A stretch of 64,000 nucleotides of DNA from Streptantibioticus ferralitis (GTDB lineage: Bacteria; Actinomycetota; Actinomycetes; Streptomycetales; Streptomycetaceae). Numbering within the stretch: the first letter of the stretch is position 1; every line of letters starts with the position of its first letter. This document shows, piece after piece, positions 18,908 through 27,305 of the stretch. Under the pieces are notes generated by a model that was given only the letters and a program-made list of their open reading frames with translations, ran no database searches and was not told the origin of the DNA. A program made the translations under genes and the position numbers. The stretch covers positions 1 through 64,000 of the forward strand of contig NZ_JARHTQ010000003.1 of assembly GCF_029223525.1 (NCBI RefSeq), in the 5' to 3' direction.

Positions 18908-21900
18908 ATGCAGACCAAGCTGGACGAAGCCAAGGCCGAGCTGCTCGACCGGGCGGCACGGGTAGCTGAGAACAGCCCGGCGGGGGGACAATCTGGCCCG
19001 GGCCTCGATACGACCGAGGCCGTCCAGATGTTCCTCCAGCGCTACTACCTGCACACCGCCGCCGAGGATCTGGTCGACCGTGATCCGGTCGACGTCTACG
19101 GCGCCGCGCTGTCGCACTACCGTCTCGCGGAGGCCCGCCCTCAGGGCACCGCGAACGTGCGGGTGCACACCCCCTCCGTGGAGGAGAACGGCTGGACGTG
19201 CAGCCACACCGTCGTCGAGGTGGTCACCGACGACATGCCGTTCCTCGTCGACTCCGTCACCAACGAGTTGTCCCGCCAGGACCGCGCGATCCATGTCGTG
19301 ATCCACCCGCAGGTCGTGGTCCGCCGTGACGTCACCGGCAAGCTCCTGGAGATCATCGGCACCGGCAACCTGGTCGAGGCCGCCAGCGCTGCCCTGCCCG
19401 GCGCGGAGCTGCCGCACGACGCCTTCGTCGAGTCGTGGATCCACGTCGAGATCGACCGTGAGACCGACCGCGAGGACCTCAAGCAGATCTCCTCCGACCT
19501 GCGGCGGGTGCTGTCCGACGTCCGCGAGTCCGTCGAGGACTGGACGAAGATGCGCGATGCCGCGCTGCGCATCTCCGACGAGCTGGCCGCCACCCCGCCG
19601 CCGCTGCCCGAGCAGGAGGTCGGCGAGGCCAGGGAGCTGCTGCGCTGGCTCGCCGAGGACCACTTCACCTTCCTCGGGTACCGCGAGTACCGGCTGACCA
19701 CCGAGCCCGGCCCGGACGGCGCCGATGAGGACGTGCTGACCGCGGTGCCCGGCACCGGCCTGGGCATCCTGCGCTCCGACCCGCAGCACCGGGTGGACGA
19801 AGCGGGCCAGCCGATCTCGCCGTCGTTCAACCGGCTTCCGGCTGACGCCCGCGCCAAGGCACGCGAGCCCAAGCTGCTGATCCTCACCAAGGCCAACAGC
19901 CGCGCCACCGTTCACCGTCCCTCGTACCTCGACTACATCGGTGTGAAGACCTTCGACACCGACGGCAATGTCACCGGCGAGCGCCGCTTCCTCGGCCTGT
20001 TCTCCTCGGCCGCGTACACCGAGTCGGTCTCCCGGGTCCCGGTGATCCGCCGCAAGGTGCAGGAAGTGCTCTCCGGTGCGGGGTTCACTCCGGACAGCCA
20101 CGACGGCCGCGACCTGCTGCAGATCTTGGAGACCTACCCGCGCGACGAGCTGTTCCAAACCAGCGCGGACGAGTTGCGTCCGATCGTCACCAGCGTGCTG
20201 TACCTGCAGGAGCGCCGCAGGCTGCGGCTGTTCCTGCGCAAGGACGAGTACGGCCGCTACTACTCGGCGCTGGTCTACCTGCCGCGGGACCGCTACACCA
20301 CCGAGGTCCGGCTGCGGCTGACCGACATCCTCAAGGAGGAACTCCAGGGCCGCACGGTCGACTTCACGGCCTGGAACACCGAATCGGTGCTCTCCCGGCT
20401 GCACTTCGTCATCCGGGTCGCGCCGGGCACCCAGCTGCCCGAGCTGACCGACGCCGAGGTCGACCGCATCGAGGCCCGGCTGGTCGAGGCCGCCCGCTCC
20501 TGGGAGGACGGCTTCAACGAGGCGCTGGCCTCGGAGTGCGGTGAGGAGCGGGCCGCCGAGCTGTCCCGCCGCTACGCGCACGGCTTCCCCGAGGGCTACA
20601 AAGCCGACTTCACCCCGCGCACCGCCGTCGCCGACCTGCAGCACCTCGAACACCTCAAGCCCGAGGGCGACTTCACGCTGTCCCTCTACGAGCCGGTGGG
20701 CGCCACCCGCGGCGAGCGCCGCTTCAAGATCTACCGCACCGGCGCGCCGGTCTCCCTGTCCGCCGTGCTGCCGGTGCTCCAGCGGCTCGGTGTCGAGGTG
20801 GTCGACGAGCGCCCGTACGAGCTGAAGCGCTCGGACCACACCAAGGCGTGGGTGTACGACTTCGGGCTGCGCCTCGACCGGTCCCTGGGCGACGTCGGCG
20901 ATGACGCCCGTGAGCGGTTCCAGGACACCTTCGCCGCCGTGTGGACCGACCAGGCGGAGAACGACGGCTTCAACTCCCTGGTGCTGCGCGCCGGTCTGAC
21001 GTGGCGTCAGGCGATGGTGCTGCGTGCCTACGCCAAGTACCTGCGGCAGGCGGGCGCCACCTTCAGCCAGGAGTACATGGAGGAAACCCTCCGCACCAAC
21101 GTCCACACCACCCGGCTGCTGGTCAACCTCTTCCAGGCCCGGCTGTCCCCGGAGCACCAGCGTGCGGGCTCCGAGCTCATCGACGGTCTGCTGGAGGAGC
21201 TGGACGGCGCGCTGGACCAGGTCGCCTCGCTCGACGAGGACCGGATCCTGCGGTCCTTCCTCACCCTGATCAAGGCGACGCTGCGCACCAACTACTTCCA
21301 GCACGACGCGGGCGGCAACCCGCACCCGTACCTGTCGATGAAGTTCGACCCGCAGGCGATCCCGGACCTGCCGGCGCCGCGCCCGGCGTACGAGATCTGG
21401 GTGTACTCGCCGCGCGTCGAGGGCGTGCACCTGCGGTTCGGCAAGGTGGCTCGTGGTGGCCTGCGCTGGTCGGACCGTCGCGAGGACTTCCGTACCGAGA
21501 TCCTGGGCCTGGTCAAGGCGCAGATGGTGAAGAACACCGTGATCGTGCCGGTGGGCGCCAAGGGCGGCTTCGTCGGCAAGCGGCTGCCGGATCCGGCGGT
21601 GGACCGGGACGCCTGGCTGGCCGAGGGCATCGCCTCGTACAAGACCTTCATCTCCGGTCTGCTGGACATCACCGACAACATGGTGAGCGGCGAGGTCGTG
21701 CCGCCGCACGACGTCGTGCGGCACGACGAGGACGACACCTATCTGGTCGTCGCCGCGGACAAGGGCACCGCGACATTCTCCGACATCGCCAACGAGGTCG
21801 CGATCTCCTACGGCTTCTGGCTCGGCGACGCGTTCGCCTCCGGCGGCTCGGTCGGCTACGACCACAAGAAGATGGGCATCACCGCCCGTGGCGCCTGGGA

Positions 21901-23863
21901 GTCGGTCAAGCGGCATTTCCGCGAGATGGGCCACAACACCCAGGAGCAGGACTTCACCGTCGTCGGTGTCGGTGACATGTCCGGTGACGTGTTCGGCAAC
22001 GGCATGCTGCTGTCGGAGCACATCCGGCTGGTCGCGGCCTTCGACCACCGGCACATCTTCATCGACCCGGAGCCGGACGCGGCCACCTCGTACGCCGAGC
22101 GCCGCCGTCTGTTCGAGCTGCCGCGCAGCAGCTGGGCCGACTACGACAGCAAGTTGATCTCGGCGGGCGGCGGTGTGTTCCCGCGCAGCGCCAAGTCGAT
22201 CGCCATCACCCCGCAGATCCGCAAGGTGCTGGGGCTGGCGGGCAACGTCGTCAAGCTGACCCCGGCCGAGCTGATGAAGGCGATCCTGCAGGCGCCCGTA
22301 GACCTGCTGTGGAACGGCGGCATCGGTACGTACGTCAAGGCCTCCACGGAGTCGCACGCCGACGTCGGCGACAAGGCGAACGACGCGATCCGGGTGGACG
22401 GTGCCGACCTTGGGGTCAAGGTGGTCGGCGAGGGCGGCAACCTCGGTCTGACCCAGCTGGGCCGCATCGAGTTCGCCCGGAGCGGCGGCCGGATCAACAC
22501 CGACGCGATCGACAACAGCGCCGGTGTGGACGCCTCCGACCACGAGGTCAACATCAAGATCCTGCTCAACTCGGTGGTCGCGGACGGCGACATGACCGTC
22601 AAGCAGCGCAACCAGCTGCTGGCGGAGATGACCGACGAGGTCGGCGCGCTGGTGCTGCGCAACAACTACGCGCAGAACGTCGCGCTGGCCAACAGCATGG
22701 CGCAGGCGCCGAGCCTGCTGTCCGCGCAGCAGCGGTACATCCGTCGCCTGGTGCGGGAGGGCAAGCTGGACCGGGCCCTGGAGTTCCTGCCCACCGACCG
22801 GCAGATCCGCGAGCGGCTCAACGCCGGTCAGGGGCTGACCGATCCGGAGACCTGCGTTCTGCTCGCCTACGCGAAGATCACCACCGCCGCGGAGCTGATC
22901 ACCACCACGCTGCCGGACGACCCGTATCTGCGCGGACTGCTGCACGCCTACTTCCCCAAGGCGCTGCGCGACCGGTTCCCGGCGCAGGTCGACGGTCACG
23001 CCCTGCACCGCGAGATCATCACCACGCTGCTGGTCAACGACACGATCAACACCGCCGGTACGACGTTCCTGCACCGTATGAAGGAGGAGACCGGCGCCTC
23101 GACCGAGGAGATCGTACGGGCGCACACCGCGGCCCGCGCGATCTTCGACATGGCGCGGATCTGGGACGAGGTGGAGTCCCTCGACAACATCGTGGCCGCC
23201 GATGTGCAGACCCGGATCCGGCTGCACTCGCGCCGTCTGGTCGAGCGCGGCACCCGCTGGCTGCTCAACAACCGTCCGCAGCCGCTGGCGATCGCTGAGA
23301 CCATCGGCTTCTTCAGCGAGGGCGTGGCCGCGGTGTGGGGCCAGCTGCCGAAGCTGCTGCGCGGCGCGGACCTGGAGTGGTACCAGGGCATCCACGACGA
23401 GCTCACCGGCGCCGGGGTGCCGGAGGAACTCGCGACGCGGGTGGCGGGCTTCTCGTCCGTCTTCCCGGCGCTGGACATCGTGGCGGTGGCCGACCGGGTG
23501 CAGAAGGATCCGCTGGATGTCGCCGAGGTCTACTACGACCTCGCGGACCGGCTGCGGATCACCCAACTCCTGGACCGCATCATCGAGTTGCCCCGCGCCG
23601 ACCGCTGGCAGTCGATGGCCCGCGCCGCCATCCGCGAGGACCTCTTCGCCGCCCACGCGGCGCTGACCCAGGACGTCCTCTCGGCGGGCAACGGCTCGTC
23701 GACCCCGGAGCAGCGGTTCGCCGCCTGGGAGCAGAAGAACGTGGCCCTGCTGGGCCGGGCCCGCACCACGTTGGAGGAGATCCAGAGCTCGGACTCGTTC
23801 GACTTGGCGAACTTGTCGGTGGCCATGCGGACTATGCGTACGCTGCTGCGTACGCATAGCTGA
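18908..23863 (+). CDS. gdhB: NAD-dependent glutamate dehydrogenase, large (~180 kDa) type
   Basis: 1651 aa, the L_180 class first described in Streptomyces clavuligerus. It oxidatively deaminates glutamate to 2-oxoglutarate with NAD. A long N-terminal regulatory half with ACT-like modules is followed by the catalytic region: VHLRFGKVARGGLRWSDR, KNTVIVPVGAKGGFVGKRL with the catalytic-lysine region, then the NAD-binding part (VVGEGGNLGLTQLGRIEFA). The start is placed at an ATG with AGGAG about 10 nt upstream. It is a single-gene unit with a long leader. Confident family call; allosteric behaviour is not inferable. Confidence 0.96.
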   Translation: MQTKLDEAKAELLDRAARVAENSPAGGQSGPGLDTTEAVQMFLQRYYLHTAAEDLVDRDPVDVYGAALSHYRLAEARPQGTANVRVHTPSVEENGWTCSHTVVEVVTDDMPFLVDSVTNELSRQDRAIHVVIHPQVVVRRDVTGKLLEIIGTGNLVEAASAALPGAELPHDAFVESWIHVEIDRETDREDLKQISSDLRRVLSDVRESVEDWTKMRDAALRISDELAATPPPLPEQEVGEARELLRWLAEDHFTFLGYREYRLTTEPGPDGADEDVLTAVPGTGLGILRSDPQHRVDEAGQPISPSFNRLPADARAKAREPKLLILTKANSRATVHRPSYLDYIGVKTFDTDGNVTGERRFLGLFSSAAYTESVSRVPVIRRKVQEVLSGAGFTPDSHDGRDLLQILETYPRDELFQTSADELRPIVTSVLYLQERRRLRLFLRKDEYGRYYSALVYLPRDRYTTEVRLRLTDILKEELQGRTVDFTAWNTESVLSRLHFVIRVAPGTQLPELTDAEVDRIEARLVEAARSWEDGFNEALASECGEERAAELSRRYAHGFPEGYKADFTPRTAVADLQHLEHLKPEGDFTLSLYEPVGATRGERRFKIYRTGAPVSLSAVLPVLQRLGVEVVDERPYELKRSDHTKAWVYDFGLRLDRSLGDVGDDARERFQDTFAAVWTDQAENDGFNSLVLRAGLTWRQAMVLRAYAKYLRQAGATFSQEYMEETLRTNVHTTRLLVNLFQARLSPEHQRAGSELIDGLLEELDGALDQVASLDEDRILRSFLTLIKATLRTNYFQHDAGGNPHPYLSMKFDPQAIPDLPAPRPAYEIWVYSPRVEGVHLRFGKVARGGLRWSDRREDFRTEILGLVKAQMVKNTVIVPVGAKGGFVGKRLPDPAVDRDAWLAEGIASYKTFISGLLDITDNMVSGEVVPPHDVVRHDEDDTYLVVAADKGTATFSDIANEVAISYGFWLGDAFASGGSVGYDHKKMGITARGAWESVKRHFREMGHNTQEQDFTVVGVGDMSGDVFGNGMLLSEHIRLVAAFDHRHIFIDPEPDAATSYAERRRLFELPRSSWADYDSKLISAGGGVFPRSAKSIAITPQIRKVLGLAGNVVKLTPAELMKAILQAPVDLLWNGGIGTYVKASTESHADVGDKANDAIRVDGADLGVKVVGEGGNLGLTQLGRIEFARSGGRINTDAIDNSAGVDASDHEVNIKILLNSVVADGDMTVKQRNQLLAEMTDEVGALVLRNNYAQNVALANSMAQAPSLLSAQQRYIRRLVREGKLDRALEFLPTDRQIRERLNAGQGLTDPETCVLLAYAKITTAAELITTTLPDDPYLRGLLHAYFPKALRDRFPAQVDGHALHREIITTLLVNDTINTAGTTFLHRMKEETGASTEEIVRAHTAARAIFDMARIWDEVESLDNIVAADVQTRIRLHSRRLVERGTRWLLNNRPQPLAIAETIGFFSEGVAAVWGQLPKLLRGADLEWYQGIHDELTGAGVPEELATRVAGFSSVFPALDIVAVADRVQKDPLDVAEVYYDLADRLRITQLLDRIIELPRADRWQSMARAAIREDLFAAHAALTQDVLSAGNGSSTPEQRFAAWEQKNVALLGRARTTLEEIQSSDSFDLANLSVAMRTMRTLLRTHS

Positions 23864-23877
23864 TCCCAAGAAGGGGT

Positions 23878-24024
23878 CCGGGGCGCAGCCCCCTGGGCCC
23901 CGCTCCGGGGGCTGCGCCCCTTGGGCCCCGCTCCGGGGGCCCCGCTTGTGGGGCTCGGCCTCTGGGCTCCTGTTTCGGGGGCTGCGCCCCCTGGGGCCCC
24001 GCTTCGGGGGCTGCGCCCCCTGAC
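23878..24024. repeat. degenerate ~29-bp GC-rich tandem/inverted repeat
   Basis: Units of the form GGGGGCTGCGCCCC followed by CTGGGGCCCCGCTTC recur four to five times with 28-29-bp period and some degenerate copies. Each unit contains self-complementary halves (GGGGC/GCCCC), so the whole can fold into successive hairpins. It starts 15 nt after gdhB and lies between convergent genes. It resembles the dispersed GGGGCTGCGCCCC elements common in Streptomyces and may serve as a terminator. Confidence 0.8.
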
Positions 24025-24285
24025 CTGGCTGTGTGCGTGGCGTTGCGCCTTGGGAACGCCTCCGGGCGCTGCTCCTGGTTCGGCTGGCGCTGGTGGGGTG
24101 CGGCCGTCGGGTGACCGCCGATCCGCGGCGTCGTGGTTGTTCGCGCGGCGGCGGGATGAGGTCCGCCGCGGCGGTGAGTAGGGAACGGCGGTGCCGAAAC
24201 GGCCGTAGCCCAGCCGCCCGTTGGGGGTGCTGAGCGCCGGGCCCCGCCGTCGCGGTGGTTTGGGCGGGTGTGACGCGGGAGTGGC

Positions 24286-25833
24286 TCAGTTGGGCAGGCG
24301 GACGAGTTTTTCGCCGGTGTTTGGGCCGCTTGCGATGAGGTGGGCTCCTGCGGGGATGGGCTGGCCCTGGTCCAACAGGGCCCAGGTGGCGTGGTAGCGG
24401 GTGGCGATGAGGTGCTGAACGGCGGGGGTGGGGTGGGAGGAGAAGTAGACGCGGACGTCGTGGTTGCGGCGGTTGCGGACTTCCACGGGGAGGGAGGGGT
24501 CGGGCCAGGCGCCTGAGACCAGGAAGATGCCGTACGCGGGGAGGACGTGTGTGGCGCGGTAGTCGTTGCTGAGCACGACGTCGCCGACGGGGACGTGGTC
24601 GGCCGCCCAGCGGTAGCTCGGCCAGGTGGCCAGGTGCTGGAGGTGGACGGGGGAGGAGGCCGGGACCTGGACGATCGCGCCGGTCTGCACGGCCAGGCCG
24701 ATCGCGGCGGCCGCCGCGGCGACGGCGGCCATGGCCCTGCGGGCCAGGTTCCAGGGGCGAGCCCTGACCAGTTCCACGGCGAGGGCGAGCTGCGGGGGCA
24801 CCAGCAGCAGGCCGAAGATGCGGCCGTAGGTGTACCGGCCGCTGAACCAGCCGTACGTCGCGATGGCGATGTCGGCCAGCCACAGCAGCGGCAGGGGGTC
24901 CAGCCGGTGCCGTCGGAACCGCATCCACAGCGCGGGTACGCCGACCAGGCTCAGTCCGTACCAGCTGATCAGGCGCCGCCCGTACAGCTGCTTGTGGAAC
25001 TTGTCGACGGTGGTGTCCCCGGCGAGGGCGAAGACGTCGTAGTACGGCCACACGGCGACGAGGACGACGGCCGCCGCGACCGTGAGCGCCCAGCGCGCCG
25101 CGACCGCGCGGTTCCAGTCCCGCTGCCAGCCGAGGACGATCGCGGCGATTCCGGCCGCGGCACCGATCGACGTGATCGGGTGGATCAGCAGGATCAGTCC
25201 CATGCACAGGCCGATCGCCGTGTGCATCAGCAGCCCCGCCCGGGCGCGGGCGGCTCGCGCGGTCAGTGCCCAGGTGTGCAGGGTGAGCGCGATCGCGAAG
25301 GTCGACGGGAACGTCACGTTCCGGGTGAGCGCGCCCGGGTTGAGGAATCCGCTCCACGCGGCGGGCCTGATCCCCCACAGCAGCATCATCGCGGCCAGCG
25401 CCAGCACCGGAACCCAGCGGTTCTTGCTCAGCGTGCGGGAGAACGCGGCGATGCCGGTCAGGAAGAGGGCCAGGTTGACCGGGGCCCACCCCTCAAGGAC
25501 CTGCCAGCCGGCCAGCCCGGTCAGCTTGGCGATCAGGCCGAGGACGACGATCAGCGGCGAGTAGTACGGGCTGTTGTCACCGGAGAGGTCGACCAGAGGG
25601 TTCGCCGGATGCAGCGGATCGGCCTTGATCCGGTCGATCGCCGAGGCGTGCTGGCCGAAGTCGGAGATGATGTTGTTGCGCCAGGCGAGGACGGTCATCA
25701 GGACCAGGAAGGCCGTGGCGATGATGGCGTAGGGGCCGGGCCGCCAGGCCGCCAGCCGGGTGGCGCCGCCCGCTCGCGGCGCCCGCTGCCCGGTGCCCGC
25801 AGTGCCGCCGTCCGTCGTCAACACACCCGCCAT
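24286..25833 (-). CDS. polytopic membrane protein, GT-C glycosyltransferase-like
   Basis: 515 aa with about ten to eleven hydrophobic segments and a soluble C-terminal part of ~110 residues. The first periplasmic loop contains SDFGQHASAIDRI, with an acidic residue soon after TM1, as in GT-C enzymes that use polyprenyl-linked sugars. The C-terminal part (YRWAADHVPVGDVVLSNDYR) resembles the soluble domain of such proteins. Function is inferred only from topology: transfer of a sugar outside the membrane for envelope polymer synthesis. Its neighbours (acyltransferase, GT2/glycerophosphotransferase) fit an envelope-polymer theme. Confidence 0.7.
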   Translation of the reverse strand: MAGVLTTDGGTAGTGQRAPRAGGATRLAAWRPGPYAIIATAFLVLMTVLAWRNNIISDFGQHASAIDRIKADPLHPANPLVDLSGDNSPYYSPLIVVLGLIAKLTGLAGWQVLEGWAPVNLALFLTGIAAFSRTLSKNRWVPVLALAAMMLLWGIRPAAWSGFLNPGALTRNVTFPSTFAIALTLHTWALTARAARARAGLLMHTAIGLCMGLILLIHPITSIGAAAGIAAIVLGWQRDWNRAVAARWALTVAAAVVLVAVWPYYDVFALAGDTTVDKFHKQLYGRRLISWYGLSLVGVPALWMRFRRHRLDPLPLLWLADIAIATYGWFSGRYTYGRIFGLLLVPPQLALAVELVRARPWNLARRAMAAVAAAAAAIGLAVQTGAIVQVPASSPVHLQHLATWPSYRWAADHVPVGDVVLSNDYRATHVLPAYGIFLVSGAWPDPSLPVEVRNRRNHDVRVYFSSHPTPAVQHLIATRYHATWALLDQGQPIPAGAHLIASGPNTGEKLVRLPN

Positions 25834-25997
25834 GAACCCTCCTGCGCGTCCTCGGGCGTGGTCGTCGCCCGTGGGCGCTCACGAGCGCCCAAAGACAATG
25901 ACGCCGCGCGGGTTACGGGCAGGAGGCGAATGGGCCGCCGGGAGTCGACGGCAGGTGGTCGGTTTCGAGGCCGGCCGGGTTTCCCGGGCGGCCTCGA

Positions 25998-26042
25998 CGC
26001 TTCAGGGTTCCACGTTTCAGGTTTCCGCGTTTCAGGTTTCCT
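25998..26042. repeat. three-copy 15-bp tandem repeat
   Basis: Copies at 25998-26012, 26013-26027 and 26028-26042; a partial fourth CGTTG follows. It is T-rich relative to surroundings and lies 170-215 bp upstream of the acyltransferase start. Confidence 0.8.
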
Positions 26043-26200
26043 CGTTGTTTCGGCGGGTCACTCCATATGGCGCATTGCCGGATGCGTCGGATTCGGGGGC
26101 GCGTCCGTTACCTCCGGATAGCCTGATTAGTCGTATGAGTCATGTCACCCGTAGGGGTTATACGGCCCCGCCCCCTTGCGGACGGGGGGTGGGTGCTCAC

Positions 26201-26206
26201 TAGCGT
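26201..26206 (+). promoter_or_regulatory. -10 of leaderless acyltransferase promoter
   Basis: TAGCGT lies 7 nt before the GTG at 26214, with TTGCGG (26176-26181) 19 bp further upstream as a possible -35. No ribosome site is present, so the start codon is probably at or next to the transcription start. Confidence 0.6.
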
Positions 26207-26213
26207 CTTCACA

Positions 26214-27305
26214 GTGACCACAGTCGACACTTTGCAGAAGAACGGATCAGCCTCCGGGGCACAGGAGGTGGTGTCCCCGGCGCAGCCGGCTGCGGTCCGC
26301 GGATCGCGCGCGCCGCGCGACCCGTTCTTCGACAACGCGAAGTTCCTGCTGGTGGTCCTGGTCGTCATCGGTCACAACTGGTACCCGCTGATCAGCCATT
26401 CGCGGGCGGTCAAAGCCGCGTACCTGGTGGTCTACGCGTTCCACATGCCCGCGTTCATCATGTTGAGCGGGTACTTCTCGCGCAGCTTCGAGGCGCGTCC
26501 CGATCAGGTTCGCAAGCTCATCAAGACCGTTCTGGTGCCGTACCTGATCTTTGAGACGCTCTATTTGGCGGTTGTCGCCGAAGCGGACGGCCGTCCCTTC
26601 CGGCTGGACCTGACCTACCCCAGCTACCTGTGCTGGTTCCTGATCGCGCTGTTCGTGTGGCGGCTGACCACGCCGGTGTGGCGGGCGGTGCCCCAGCCGG
26701 TGCTGTTGTCGGTGCTGGTCTCGGTGGTCGCCGGGTTGATGAACGTGAGTACCGATCTGGCGCTCTCGCGTGTGCTGCAGTTCCTGCCCTGGTTCGTGGC
26801 GGGCCTGTTCGTGAAGCCCGAGCACTTCCGGTGGCTGCGCCGGCGCGCGGTGCGGCTGTGGGCGGCCGCCGCGCTGATCATCGCCCTGCCGATGGCGTAC
26901 ATCCTGGCGCCCATGGCCGACGCGGACTGGCTGTCGATGGAGTACGGCGCCACCGATCTGCACGTGGGCGCGCTGGAGTACGTCGCCATCCGGGCCGGGC
27001 TGTTCGCTGTGAGCGTGGTCCTGGTCGCCGCGGCACTGGCGCTGGTGCCCGCCCGTCGGCTGTGGCTGACCGCGCTGGGGACGGTCACCATGTACCCGTA
27101 CCTGCTGCACGGCCTGATCGTGAAGTCCGCGCAGGCGAACGGGTTGTACGACCTGGTGGCCAATTCCGGTCCGCCCGCCGTCATCACGTTGACGGCCGGG
27201 GCGATCGCGTTGGCGCTGCTGCTGACCACGCCGCCGGTACGCAAGATCGCGCGCTGGGCAGTGGAGCCGACGTTCCGCAGCCCGCGCCAGGTGTTCGGCC
27301 GCTGA
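26214..27305 (+). CDS. acyltransferase family 3 membrane protein
   Basis: 363 aa from the GTG at 26214. A ~40-residue N-terminal tail is followed by about ten membrane segments with the family-3 acyltransferase signature: FFDNAKFLLVVLVVIGHNW (the conserved His after TM1) and FHMPAFIMLSGYFSRS. Such enzymes, typified by OafA and fucose 4-O-acetylase-like proteins, move acyl groups onto extracytoplasmic glycans. The target is unknown; the neighbouring teichoic-acid-like transferase suggests wall polymer modification. Its 3' end overlaps the opposite-strand gene by 122 bp. Confidence 0.85.
   Translation: MTTVDTLQKNGSASGAQEVVSPAQPAAVRGSRAPRDPFFDNAKFLLVVLVVIGHNWYPLISHSRAVKAAYLVVYAFHMPAFIMLSGYFSRSFEARPDQVRKLIKTVLVPYLIFETLYLAVVAEADGRPFRLDLTYPSYLCWFLIALFVWRLTTPVWRAVPQPVLLSVLVSVVAGLMNVSTDLALSRVLQFLPWFVAGLFVKPEHFRWLRRRAVRLWAAAALIIALPMAYILAPMADADWLSMEYGATDLHVGALEYVAIRAGLFAVSVVLVAAALALVPARRLWLTALGTVTMYPYLLHGLIVKSAQANGLYDLVANSGPPAVITLTAGAIALALLLTTPPVRKIARWAVEPTFRSPRQVFGR

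Larger units (their letters stand above)
25834..26213. other. divergent interval with a 15-bp tandem repeat
   Basis: 380 bp between the GT-C-like gene (minus) and the acyltransferase (plus). The lowest-GC stretch, 25998-26042, has three tandem 15-bp copies (CGTTTCAGGTTTCC-type; copies 2 and 3 differ at one base). The acyltransferase promoter lies at the right end. No gene is visible. Confidence 0.6.

Noticed and set aside
18655-18969. A 104-codon gene before gdhB
   Set aside because: Composition is not protein-like and it overlaps the gdhB start; kept only as a possible leader frame in the findings.
18899-25489. A 2196-codon open frame on the minus strand opposite gdhB
   Set aside because: It is antisense to a clear 1651-aa glutamate dehydrogenase; long antisense frames arise from GC-rich codon bias. 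Its translation is low-complexity with no domain.
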